The notes beneath the pieces were generated by a model, which saw only the letters and a program-made list of their open reading frames with translations, searched no databases and was not told where the DNA came from. A program made the position numbers and the translations under genes. This document shows positions 38,015 to 47,225 of a DNA stretch of 64,000 bases, piece by piece. Each line of letters opens with the position of its first letter. Within the stretch, counting starts at the first letter, position 1. Source of the stretch: Desulfovibrionaceae bacterium (GTDB taxonomy: Bacteria; Desulfobacterota; Desulfovibrionia; Desulfovibrionales; Desulfovibrionaceae); NCBI GenBank assembly GCA_015709315.1, contig JACCQI010000006.1, positions 1 to 64,000 of the forward strand, read 5' to 3'.

Positions 38015-39142
38015 TTAGAAGGGGGGAACCAGGGAGTAGCCCAGGAAGCCCTTGGAAGTGTAGCGGACGCCGACGTACACGGCCAGGACGATGAAGATGT
38101 ACTTCAGGACCTTGTCCGGGATGAACTTGGAGGTCTTCGGACCGACGATGGAGCCGATGACGACACCCACAAGCTCGGCGCCGATCAGGCCCCACTCGAC
38201 GGGAGTGGACTTGAGCAGCATGTACGAGGCGATGGAGTTGAGCATGCCGATGAAGACGGCCAGAGCGGAAGTGCCGGCCACCAGGTACATGGGCAGGCCC
38301 GCGACGGAAGTCAGGAACGGCACCAGCAGGAAGCCGCCGCCGACGCCCAGGAAGGAAGCCAGGGCCGCGATGAAGAAGCCGCCGACGACCGGGATCAGCG
38401 GGTTGAACTTGAACTCGACGCCGAAGAAGGTGAATTCGCAGACGGTGGCAGTGAACTTCTGCACCTTGACGCCCATTTCGGTCATGTCCACGTCAACGCC
38501 GTGCTGCTGGTCCTTGACGGACTTCTGGAAAGCCTCGGCGGCTTCCTTGGCGGCCTTCTTGGAAGCCTGGCCCTTGGGGGTGGTCTCGTAGAAGAGGTAG
38601 CAGCCCAGGAACAGGACGAAGAGGCCGAAGTAGCCCAGGTAGGCCTTCAGGGAGATCTTGCCCGCGGTCAGCCAGGGCACGAGCCAGGAACCGGCCACGG
38701 AGCCGATGGCCAGGGCGATGCCCAGGGGCAGCACGAGGCGTCCGGCTTTGTAGTAGTTGAAGGAGGACAGGGCGGCGGAACAACCGACCAGCCACTGGTT
38801 GGACACGCGGATGGAGTCGGTGACCACCTTGTTCATCTGGGAGCCCTTGCCGAAGGAGCTGGCATAGTCGCCCAGGCCGTAGATGGTGATGTGTCCGACG
38901 CCGGACATGATGCCGCCGAACGCACCGACGGTGGAGAAGATCCAGCCTACCCAGATCGCCCAGACCAGGCCGATGATGATGTTCAGTTGCGGGCCGCCGG
39001 GAATGCCCAGGTATCCGGGTTCGCCGGTGGGCTTGGCCTCGGCAATGGCGTCGGCCAGGCGGTCGGCCAGAGCGGGTTCTGCGACCAGGCACGTGACGGC
39101 CACCAGGGCCAGCATCAGAATCGCTTTGTTGGAACGTAACAC
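38015..39142 (-). CDS. TauE/SafE family sulfite exporter-like permease
   Basis: GTG start with strong SD GAGGAGGTAACT; GGFFIAALASFLGVGGGFLLVPFLTSVAGLPMYLVAGTSALAVF. Confidence 0.88.
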   Translation of the reverse strand: MLRSNKAILMLALVAVTCLVAEPALADRLADAIAEAKPTGEPGYLGIPGGPQLNIIIGLVWAIWVGWIFSTVGAFGGIMSGVGHITIYGLGDYASSFGKGSQMNKVVTDSIRVSNQWLVGCSAALSSFNYYKAGRLVLPLGIALAIGSVAGSWLVPWLTAGKISLKAYLGYFGLFVLFLGCYLFYETTPKGQASKKAAKEAAEAFQKSVKDQQHGVDVDMTEMGVKVQKFTATVCEFTFFGVEFKFNPLIPVVGGFFIAALASFLGVGGGFLLVPFLTSVAGLPMYLVAGTSALAVFIGMLNSIASYMLLKSTPVEWGLIGAELVGVVIGSIVGPKTSKFIPDKVLKYIFIVLAVYVGVRYTSKGFLGYSLVPPF

Positions 39143-39215
39143 AGTTACCTCCTCATGATTGTTAAAGCTTGAAAATCCCCTCCGCAGCCCCCAAAGCCCC
39201 GGAGTTGGCACCTAT

Positions 39216-39662
39216 TTACTTGCGAATGAACGACAAGGCTTTTGTCGTGCATCCCGTTACGCACGCTGGTTCCAGACCGGCCTCGATGCGGTCTACACAG
39301 TAGTCGCATTTCATGATCTTGCCGGTGGCGGAATTGAAAACCGGGATTTGCCAGGGGCAGGCCTCAATGCATTCCTTGCACCCGTCGCATTTTTCCAGAT
39401 CGACCAGGACCAGGCCGTCCTCCCGCTTGGACAATGCCCCGGTGGGACATGCGGGCACGCACTGCGGTTTTTTGCAGTGGCGGCAGTTCTGGTACTTTAT
39501 CTTTGCCGTGGGCTTGCCTTCATCGTCGGCATAGGGCCCTTCAACAAACAAACGGTTGAGCGACAGCCCCTCGGGTACCTTGTTCTTGACCTTGCAATGA
39601 ACAAGGCAGGCGTCGCATGCGATGCACCGCTTCTTGTCAAATTTAATCGTGTAAGTAGCCAT
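39216..39662 (-). CDS. 4Fe-4S ferredoxin-type electron transfer subunit
   Basis: Multiple 4Fe-4S motifs (CIACDACLVHCKVKN; CRHCKKPQCVPACPTGAL; CDGCKECIEACPW). Confidence 0.92.
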   Translation of the reverse strand: MATYTIKFDKKRCIACDACLVHCKVKNKVPEGLSLNRLFVEGPYADDEGKPTAKIKYQNCRHCKKPQCVPACPTGALSKREDGLVLVDLEKCDGCKECIEACPWQIPVFNSATGKIMKCDYCVDRIEAGLEPACVTGCTTKALSFIRK

Positions 39663-39821
39663 TTTTCACCTCGAAAGCATTCATGTTGGGCGCGCAGTTC
39701 CGTTAATAACCCTGGGTTTGTAGGAAATTGTTCCGGCGGTCAACGGATGTCACTCATGTACCAAATTTCACAAGCCGGACTCTGAACCATACGCTGTTTT
39801 TCGCCTTTACCCCAATTATAA

Positions 39822-39837
39822 TGTGATTATTTTCACA
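39822..39837. promoter_or_regulatory. CRP/FNR- or Rex-type operator
   Basis: TGTGATTATTTTCACA: perfect TGTGA-N6-TCACA palindrome in the divergent intergenic region. Confidence 0.65.
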
Positions 39838-39932
39838 TCATGGTATATCATTGTAATTGGTTGACCTTCACATATAGGTTCCAGCCTACGGAAAAGAATG
39901 CGCAGTTCATCCGGAATCTTTCAGGAGGAGTT

Positions 39933-42014
39933 ATGACTAAGGAATATGTGTACAGCATCTGCGGCATGTGTACGGTGCGCTGCCCCATCAAGGTTGATGT
40001 GGTTGACGGCAAGGCCGAACGCATTGAGGGCGGGGTACCGCTGAAGGGTTCGCTCTGCGCTCGGGGCGCGGCCGGGACCGCCTTGACCTTTGACGAAGAG
40101 CGCCCCCAGTACCCCATGGTCCGCACCGGCAAACGCGGCGAGGGCAAGTGGAAACGTATATCCTGGGACGAAGCCCTGGATTACGTGGCCGACGAACTCA
40201 CGCGCATCCAGGAAACCTACGGCAAGGACTCGGTCCTTCTTTCCGACCGCGGCGGCCCGTTCCGCGACTTTTACCGCGCCTTCCTGCGCGGCATCGGCAC
40301 GGCCAACTACAACAACCATGACTCCGCCTGCGCCCGCAACGTCCAGAACGCCGCCCTGTCCGTATTCGGATTCGGCCGCAAGGGCGTGTCCTACGACTTC
40401 GGCAACTGCAAGCACATCGTGCTCCAGCAGCGCAACGTCATGGAGGCGATCAACGTCTCCGAAGTCAACAACGTATTCAAGGCCATCGAAAACGGCGCCA
40501 AGCTGACCGTCATCGACATCCGCGCCAACGTGCCCGCCACCAAGGCCGACAACTTTTTCATGATCCGCCCCGGAACCGACTACGCGTTCAATCTGGCGGT
40601 CATCAACGTCATCATCAATGAGAAGCTGTACGACAAGGAATTCGTGGCCAACTGGTTCGAGGACTTCGACAAGCTCGCCGACTTCGTCGCCAGGTACACG
40701 CCCGAGTGGGCCGCCGAGGAGACCGGCTTGGACGCCGACGCCATCCGCGACTTCTGTCGCCAACTGGCCGAGGCCGCGCCGAGCGTCCTGTGGCATCCCG
40801 GCTGGATGACCGCCCGCTACACCGACTCCTTCTACATGACCCGGACCATCTACCTGATCAACGCCCTGCTCGGGTCCATCGGGGCCAAGGGCGGACTGCC
40901 CTTCATGAACAAGCCCGGCGATGTGGGGGCCAAGGGGCTCAAGAGCTTCATGAACCTCTTCCCCAAGCCCGAGGGCAAGCGCGCCGACGGCGTGGGCTGG
41001 ATGGAAGGCCGCAAGCACTTCGACGCCGGTCCCGGCCTGGTGCATCTCTCCTACGAGGCCGCCGAGTCCGAGAACCCGTACCCGGTCAAGGCGTACATCG
41101 CCCAGCGGCACGATCCGCTCATGGCCTTCCCCGATTCGGCGGACATCCGGGCCATGTGGGAAAACATCGAACTGCTGGTGTCCGTCACCTTCTCCTGGTC
41201 CGACACGGCCTGGAACGCGGACGTGGTTCTTCCCATGTCGCCCTACCTGGAACGCGACGACACGCTCATGACCAAGAACGGTCCCAAGCCCGCCTTCCAG
41301 GTCCGCAAGCGCGCCATGCAGCCCGTGTACGACACCAAGTCCGTCTGGGAAATCTACGCCGGGCTGGCCAAGCGCATGGGTCTCGACGAGCTGGATTACG
41401 ACAACATCGAGGACATCTGGAAATTCCAGCTTGAAGGCACCGGCGTGTCCATCGAGGACTTCGACGAGACGGGCATCGTCCCCCTGGCCACCGAACCGTT
41501 GTACAAGCCCGTTAAGGAAGGTTCCTTCAAGACCCCGTCCGGCAAGGTTCAGGTCATCGACGCCAAGCTCGAAGCCGACGGACTGCCCTCGCTCAAGCCC
41601 TACGAGTCCCCGGAGCGGCCGCCCGAAGGCCGGTTCCGCATCACGTTCGGCCGGTGCGCCCTGCACACCCAGGGCCACACCCTGAACAACCCCCTGCTCT
41701 TCGAGCGCATGCCGGAAAACAAGCTGTGGATCAACACGGCCCGCGCCGAGGAACTGGGCATCGCCACCGACGACTACGTGACCGTGTCCAACAACGGCTA
41801 CTCGGGCCGGATCAAGGCATTCGTCACCGACTTCGTCCATCCTGAATGCGTGTTCATGCTCCACGGCTTCGGCCACGATCTGCCCTGCGAATCCCGCGCC
41901 CGCGGCAAGGGCGCGGCCGACAACCAGCTCATGCCCAAAGGCATCCGCAAATGGGACAGGGGCGGCGGCGCAGTGGCCATGCAGGAGCACTTCATAGAAG
42001 TCAGCAAGGCATAA
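39933..42014 (+). CDS. Molybdopterin-dependent oxidoreductase (thiosulfate/polysulfide reductase-like), no Tat signal
   Basis: N-terminal FeS motif CGMCTVRCPIKVDVVDGKAERIEGG...LCARG; NNHDSACARN; SD AGGAGGAG. Confidence 0.9.
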   Translation: MTKEYVYSICGMCTVRCPIKVDVVDGKAERIEGGVPLKGSLCARGAAGTALTFDEERPQYPMVRTGKRGEGKWKRISWDEALDYVADELTRIQETYGKDSVLLSDRGGPFRDFYRAFLRGIGTANYNNHDSACARNVQNAALSVFGFGRKGVSYDFGNCKHIVLQQRNVMEAINVSEVNNVFKAIENGAKLTVIDIRANVPATKADNFFMIRPGTDYAFNLAVINVIINEKLYDKEFVANWFEDFDKLADFVARYTPEWAAEETGLDADAIRDFCRQLAEAAPSVLWHPGWMTARYTDSFYMTRTIYLINALLGSIGAKGGLPFMNKPGDVGAKGLKSFMNLFPKPEGKRADGVGWMEGRKHFDAGPGLVHLSYEAAESENPYPVKAYIAQRHDPLMAFPDSADIRAMWENIELLVSVTFSWSDTAWNADVVLPMSPYLERDDTLMTKNGPKPAFQVRKRAMQPVYDTKSVWEIYAGLAKRMGLDELDYDNIEDIWKFQLEGTGVSIEDFDETGIVPLATEPLYKPVKEGSFKTPSGKVQVIDAKLEADGLPSLKPYESPERPPEGRFRITFGRCALHTQGHTLNNPLLFERMPENKLWINTARAEELGIATDDYVTVSNNGYSGRIKAFVTDFVHPECVFMLHGFGHDLPCESRARGKGAADNQLMPKGIRKWDRGGGAVAMQEHFIEVSKA

Positions 42015-42039
42015 CTTCCTCACAATCCCCCAAGCACGG

Positions 42040-42071
42040 AAAGGCCGACACCGCCCCCGGTGTCGGCCTTT
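42040..42071 (+). terminator. Terminator after molybdopterin oxidoreductase
   Basis: AAAGGCCGACACCGCCCCCGGTGTCGGCCTTT. Confidence 0.85.
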
Positions 42072-42366
42072 CCCACTTTCGCGGCCACGAATTTTAGACG
42101 TCGTGCCGTCCCGCATCCCTTTTGCCAAGGAATATCTGTTTATATCGGAATTGTCTGATTCTTTCAGACAACCCGCCGCCTCAGACGAATCAACCACATG
42201 GCCGCAAAGGCCGGGACTTGGATGGAGTCGAATCTGAAACCGCAGGCGATGCAAGGCAAAGTCCGCATCAGCCTCCCCGGCGACCGGCACGGTGGTTGCG
42301 GGCATCAAAAGACCCCTCTCCGAAGAGAGGGGCCTTTAAAACCATATAGACCAATAGCTTGAAGCG

Positions 42367-42993
42367 CTACGCCTTGAAGCGGCGCAATCCAACCAGTCCG
42401 ATCAAGCCCGAGCCGAGCAGCCAGGCGGCACCTGGAATCGGCACGGGGTTGTAGTCAAAGTTGGTCAAGACCACCGCACTACTGGAATCCAGCTCAAACG
42501 TGATGGAGGATATGGGGAAATATTTTTCCTGACCATCATTGGCATAGAAGCCGAAGGAGGCGTCCCAACCGTCCACGATCCCACCGGGCAAATTGTAAGT
42601 TATGCTGTTGAGAGTGTGGGACAAATACGAATATGTCGAAAGCGGATCATTCGTGAACGGATTGGCATAGCTAAGGGTTGAGTCAGTAAACACATTATCC
42701 GCCATCGTGATGGTTATGGTCACTGGAGCGGTATAGGTGAAAACGAATTCATTGGCGCCCACCAAAAAATTGATCGTCGAATCCACATTGCTGGCGGTAA
42801 CGGAGTCGACGGCTCCACCGGCGGTGGACGAAGTTGCCCAATTGCCGGAAAAGGACAGGAACATAGCCGAGGCCTCCGGCCCGTTGACGGTGCTCCACGA
42901 ATCAAAACCCGTTGCGTAGGTATAGCTCGCAAAGGCATTGCCCGCCAACAACAGGAAGACAAAAAAGGTTATGATACTAGCCTTAACTTTCAT
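42367..42993 (-). CDS. VPLPA/PEP-CTERM sorting-domain exported protein
   Basis: Signal peptide; C-terminal VPIPGAAWLLGSGLIGLVGLRRFKA. Confidence 0.88.
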   Translation of the reverse strand: MKVKASIITFFVFLLLAGNAFASYTYATGFDSWSTVNGPEASAMFLSFSGNWATSSTAGGAVDSVTASNVDSTINFLVGANEFVFTYTAPVTITITMADNVFTDSTLSYANPFTNDPLSTYSYLSHTLNSITYNLPGGIVDGWDASFGFYANDGQEKYFPISSITFELDSSSAVVLTNFDYNPVPIPGAAWLLGSGLIGLVGLRRFKA

Positions 42994-43149
42994 GTCACCA
43001 CTCCTCGCCGTTTTTTTCTCTAGAAGCTACCAAGGAAAGAACCGTGCCGCTCTGGACAAACATCTCTCAACTTGTTGGATATATTATTTTCCTTGATCAA
43101 CTCTTGTTTATTATTTTTTCCCTTGTCCGGGGAAACCGGACTGGGCTGA

Positions 43150-44628
43150 TTAAGGGATGAAGCCATCGATATAATCGGCCAGAGTTATTCCCCCCGGGCT
43201 CCAAGTACTGCAATCAATGACGCTGGAATCGGGCAGATTCGTCAGGTTGACGCCATCCAGAACGATCCAAGTGTGTTCAGTGCCTATGTTGTTCCCGACA
43301 AACAGGGCGAGATCGCCGCCGCTGGTATATTCTGCATCCAACAAACCATACCCATTCAGATCGATCTGGTCCTCGCCGGCAGTGAAATCGGTGACTTCCA
43401 CCATGCTGCCGACACCGCCAGGGCCATCGCCGTCCGGGGTGGAAATAAGTGAATTGGAATCAATGTGAAGAGTATCGTTGCCGGAACCGAGCGTAACCAC
43501 GTCGTGCAGGCCGGTACCCGCGTTTATCATATCGTTACCGTCTCCCCCGTAAAGGGCGTCACTGCCGCTCCCACCGGACAATTCGTCGTCGCCGCCGCCG
43601 CCATATAGTGTATCGTTTTCCGCTCCGCCGTAGAGATGGTCGTTGCCGCTTTCTCCGTTGAGAAGATCCGCCCCGCCGCTGCCCTTGAGGACATCGTCGT
43701 CGGCACCACCGTACAAGACGTCGTCGCCAAGACCGCCGATCATATTGTCGTTGCCGTCACCGCCATACAACGTATCGTCGCCGACATTAGCCCACAGGGT
43801 ATCATTGCCCTCGTTGCCGTAAATGGTGACGCTGTCATATGTGTAGGTGGAACTGGACAGATCGACGATATCGTTGCCGCTTCCGCCTTGAATGTTTTCA
43901 ATGTCCTGAATGCCGGGTCCGCCGCCCGGCAGGCTCAGATTGTCCTCAAGACGCAAAACCGCACCAAAAGGATCGTCGGGCAAAATCAACGTGTCCTCGG
44001 CGCCGGTGCCCACGTAGGAGGCAAAGCTTCTGAGGAATGCATACAACATCACGGAATCCGAAATGGTATCTTCGCCCGGCTGTTCAGCATATTCCAGCCT
44101 CTCCCACCACGGATTGTTATTAATGTCGTAGAACCTGTCCCACCGTACCGGGCCGTCATAATAAATATTGTTGTCCCCGCCCTCGTAATCGGACTCGTTC
44201 CCCTCGAGGAACTCGGGGGTTTCGTGGGCGTAGGCGTCGCCCTGGCCGCCCAGGGCGTTCAGGCCGTCGTAGAGATTGCCGGGATCGTCGCTGTACGCAC
44301 CCGCACCGGAACCGGCCCCGGCAGCGGCGGCGGCGGTTTCGAGGTTCTCACCCGTGCCCGCATCGGTGCCCATGACCGCGGCCAGAATGTCGGCGGCGGA
44401 AAATACCTGGCCGTCCTGGGTCAGGAAGTTCTCGACACCGGTCGTGCCGTCGGCGTTGAAGAAGTTCTCCAGGCGGATCTCATATCCGTCATACCCGATA
44501 ACCAGCGTGGTCCCATCGGCACGGAACTGGGTCGGATCGAAATCGAAGTTGAGCTGGACATCGGTCTGTCCGCCAACGTCGTACGTCGTGACCTGATTCG
44601 TGGGGGCGTTGATGATCATGGACATCAT
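43150..44628 (-). CDS. RTX calcium-binding repeat protein, putative type I secreted and LapG-cleavable adhesin
   Basis: GGxGxD repeats (YGGDGNDNMIGGLGDDVLYGGADDD...); no signal peptide; N-terminal module followed by ETAAAAAG; C-terminal T1SS-like VTDFTAGEDQIDL. Confidence 0.85.
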   Translation of the reverse strand: MMSMIINAPTNQVTTYDVGGQTDVQLNFDFDPTQFRADGTTLVIGYDGYEIRLENFFNADGTTGVENFLTQDGQVFSAADILAAVMGTDAGTGENLETAAAAAGAGSGAGAYSDDPGNLYDGLNALGGQGDAYAHETPEFLEGNESDYEGGDNNIYYDGPVRWDRFYDINNNPWWERLEYAEQPGEDTISDSVMLYAFLRSFASYVGTGAEDTLILPDDPFGAVLRLEDNLSLPGGGPGIQDIENIQGGSGNDIVDLSSSTYTYDSVTIYGNEGNDTLWANVGDDTLYGGDGNDNMIGGLGDDVLYGGADDDVLKGSGGADLLNGESGNDHLYGGAENDTLYGGGGDDELSGGSGSDALYGGDGNDMINAGTGLHDVVTLGSGNDTLHIDSNSLISTPDGDGPGGVGSMVEVTDFTAGEDQIDLNGYGLLDAEYTSGGDLALFVGNNIGTEHTWIVLDGVNLTNLPDSSVIDCSTWSPGGITLADYIDGFIP

Positions 44629-44783
44629 TTACCTCGCTTGTAAAACCCACCGCACGGCAGCGTTTTTGTTTTTTTAGATTCGCCTATATAAATAGCAAAT
44701 ACCGTGCAACAACAGTAAAATCAGCTAGTTGCCCTGTTGATAACTCCTTGCCGCCACACGGCGCGGACGAATCCAGGAAAACC

Positions 44784-44814
44784 GGACGCTCCCGGTTCGA
44801 TTCCGGGAACGTCC
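44784..44814 (+). other. tRNA acceptor/T-arm minihelix-like hairpin
   Basis: GGACGCTCCCGG-TTCGATT-CCGGGAACGTCC: 12-bp helix with one mismatch and a 7-nt T-loop-consensus loop. Confidence 0.5.
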
Positions 44815-44829
44815 GATGTGCGGTACTTT

Positions 44830-47199
44830 TTACAGCGATTCCAAGAGCTTTTCCAACTTGGCGCGCTCCGGGAAGTCCTTGCCGTCCTTGAGGGCGGCCT
44901 CGACCACACGGCGGGCCTCCACGTTATGGGACCATTTGGCCAGTACAACGGCCAGGTGGTAGGCAACGGTCTTGTTGTCGGGAATCTTCTCGTACGCCCT
45001 GTTCAGCGTTTCGATGGACTGCTCGCGATTGCCGAGCAGGTGATAAAGCCAGCCCAGGGTGTCCAGGGCCTCGGGATTATCCTTTTCCGCCGCCAGCTTG
45101 GCCAAATCCAGCGCGCGGTTGAGGGTCGCCTCGTCCGTGGATGTCTCGGCCAGCAGATAGGCCAGATTGTTGGCGGCGGGCAGGAACTTGGGCTGCTTCT
45201 TCAGCACGGACTCGTATGCCTGCACAGCGGCGTCATTTTCGCCGCGCATCTGATATATCTGGCCGAGCATGAACTCCTCGACAAAGGCGTCAGGGTTCTT
45301 TGCAAGCACGTTCCTGCATTCCCGGACGACCTTGTCGGTCTCGTTGTTGGCCATGTACAGGCCGATGAGGCGCTGGTACGGCACGCTCCAATCCGGGGCC
45401 AGCTCGCTTGCCTTGCGGAACTCCTTTTCCGCTGTGTCGCGGTCCTTCCGCATCATGGCCAGGCGGCCGAACATGTCGTGCAGGATAGGGCTGTCCGCGT
45501 CCTCGGCCAGCAACTGACTGCGAAACGTTTCCAGGGCGGCCGTGTCGCCGGAGGAGAACAGGGCCACCAGCTTGCGCTCGATGCCCGCGGCGGACTTGGG
45601 ATGGAGCTCAAGCAGCTTGTCGTAGTAGCCGATGGCGGCGTCGTAGTCCTTGTCGCCCTCGGCGAGAAGGCCAAGACGCAACAGGGCCGGGCCGTGTCCC
45701 TCGGGAAGCCCCAGCACGGACTGGTAGGCTTCCTTTGCCGCGGGCAGATCGCCGCGCATGCGCTTGACGTCGCCGAGCGCGAGCAACAGGGACGGGTCGT
45801 CGGGGGTCTTCTTGAGCAGGATGCCCAGTTCCTCTTCCGCCGCGTCCCATTGGCCGTAGCGGGAGTAGTAGCGGACCAGGAGATTGCGCGAAGGCGCGTA
45901 GTCCGCGTTGAGCGCCAAGGTGTCGTGCAGTTCCTCGACCGCCATCAGCCCCTTGTCCTGCGCAAAATAGGCACGGGCCAGCAGGTAGCGGGCCTGGTAG
46001 TTGTCGGGCATTTCCTTGCGTACGATCTGGAGGTCGGCGATGGCACCCTCCACATCCCCGGTACCCAGGCGCGCCTGACCGCGAAGGAAAAGGATCTCCG
46101 GCGAGGGGCTGCGGCCGGCCGCGTCGTCCAGGGCCGCCAGCGCGGATTTGAAATCCTTCTTGGAAAGGTACAGCGCACCGAGTTTGGACATGGCCGTGGC
46201 CGCCAGCGGATGCTGGGGGTATCGATCGGCAATGGACGGCAACAGCTCGGCCGCCTCCTGCGCCTTGCCTTCGGCGACCAGGATGTCGGCCTTGGCCAGT
46301 TCGAGCTTGATATCCTTCAACCCGTCGCTCTCGGCCGACTCGATCGCGGCCATGCTCTTGTCGAACCGCTTGTGCCGCAGATGGAAACCGGCCAACGCCA
46401 GCCGGAAGTCCAGATTCTCGGGATGCGCCGCGATCTGCTCGAGCATGACGGCCTCGGCCTTTTCATCCTGGCCGGAATGCTCGTAGAGTCGGGCGATCAT
46501 CAGTTGCACCGGCGTCTTCTTGTCGGTGACGTCCAGAAGCCTCAGGTAATATTTCTCGGCGGCCGCGTAATCCTTTTCCGCTTCGGCCATGGATCCCGCC
46601 TTGAAGAGCAGCACCGTGCTGTTCGGGCTGGTCGCCAGCCCTTGCTTCAGGGTCTGCTTGGCGGCGGCCTTGTCGCCCTTGCGTTCGAAGGCCGTGGACA
46701 GTCCGAGCACGGCGTCGGCATTGTCCGGGTGCTTGGCCAGAACCGCCGTCAAAATGCGCTGGGCACCGTCCATGTCCCCGGTCTGGAGCAGCACGCCCGC
46801 CCGCAGAAGGTGGGCCTCGGCGTTCTCGGGATCGGTGTCCAGCACGATGCGGGCGCGTTCCTCCGCCTTGTCGTATTGGCGGGAAAGCAGATACAGGCGG
46901 CCCACGCCCAACTGCGCCTCGGTCAGCGAGGGATCCAGATTGACCGCCGTGTTGTAGGCGCCGAACGCCTTGCGCCAATCCTGTTCCTTGACGCTGCAAT
47001 TGGCGAGCACGAGGTATGCCTCGGCAGCGTTCTTGTCCAGCTTGATGGCGTTCCTGGCCTCGATCACGGCCTCGTCATACTTGCCCTGCTCGTAATAGGC
47101 GATGGCCTTTTGGGTGTACTCAACACTCCGCTCCTCGGAAGAGGAACAGGCGACGAACAGGAAGAGAACGCACAACAGCAAACAAACCTTTTTCATCAT
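44830..47199 (-). CDS. TPR-repeat lipoprotein of the PEP-CTERM/exosortase EPS system
   Basis: Lipobox FLFVAC; many TPRs; next to EPS genes. Confidence 0.8.
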   Translation of the reverse strand: MMKKVCLLLCVLFLFVACSSSEERSVEYTQKAIAYYEQGKYDEAVIEARNAIKLDKNAAEAYLVLANCSVKEQDWRKAFGAYNTAVNLDPSLTEAQLGVGRLYLLSRQYDKAEERARIVLDTDPENAEAHLLRAGVLLQTGDMDGAQRILTAVLAKHPDNADAVLGLSTAFERKGDKAAAKQTLKQGLATSPNSTVLLFKAGSMAEAEKDYAAAEKYYLRLLDVTDKKTPVQLMIARLYEHSGQDEKAEAVMLEQIAAHPENLDFRLALAGFHLRHKRFDKSMAAIESAESDGLKDIKLELAKADILVAEGKAQEAAELLPSIADRYPQHPLAATAMSKLGALYLSKKDFKSALAALDDAAGRSPSPEILFLRGQARLGTGDVEGAIADLQIVRKEMPDNYQARYLLARAYFAQDKGLMAVEELHDTLALNADYAPSRNLLVRYYSRYGQWDAAEEELGILLKKTPDDPSLLLALGDVKRMRGDLPAAKEAYQSVLGLPEGHGPALLRLGLLAEGDKDYDAAIGYYDKLLELHPKSAAGIERKLVALFSSGDTAALETFRSQLLAEDADSPILHDMFGRLAMMRKDRDTAEKEFRKASELAPDWSVPYQRLIGLYMANNETDKVVRECRNVLAKNPDAFVEEFMLGQIYQMRGENDAAVQAYESVLKKQPKFLPAANNLAYLLAETSTDEATLNRALDLAKLAAEKDNPEALDTLGWLYHLLGNREQSIETLNRAYEKIPDNKTVAYHLAVVLAKWSHNVEARRVVEAALKDGKDFPERAKLEKLLESL

Positions 47200-47225
47200 G
47201 GGATCGGCTCCGTGTACTGATATTT

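Noticed and set aside
43015-43045. Sigma-54 promoter on the minus strand upstream of 42367..42993 (CGGCACGGTTCTTTCC)
   Set aside because: Lacks the invariant GC at -12.
43480-43900. Repeat array in the RTX gene as a possible CRISPR or satellite
   Set aside because: Explained by degenerate 27-bp codon repeats encoding GGxGxDxUx calcium-binding nonapeptides.
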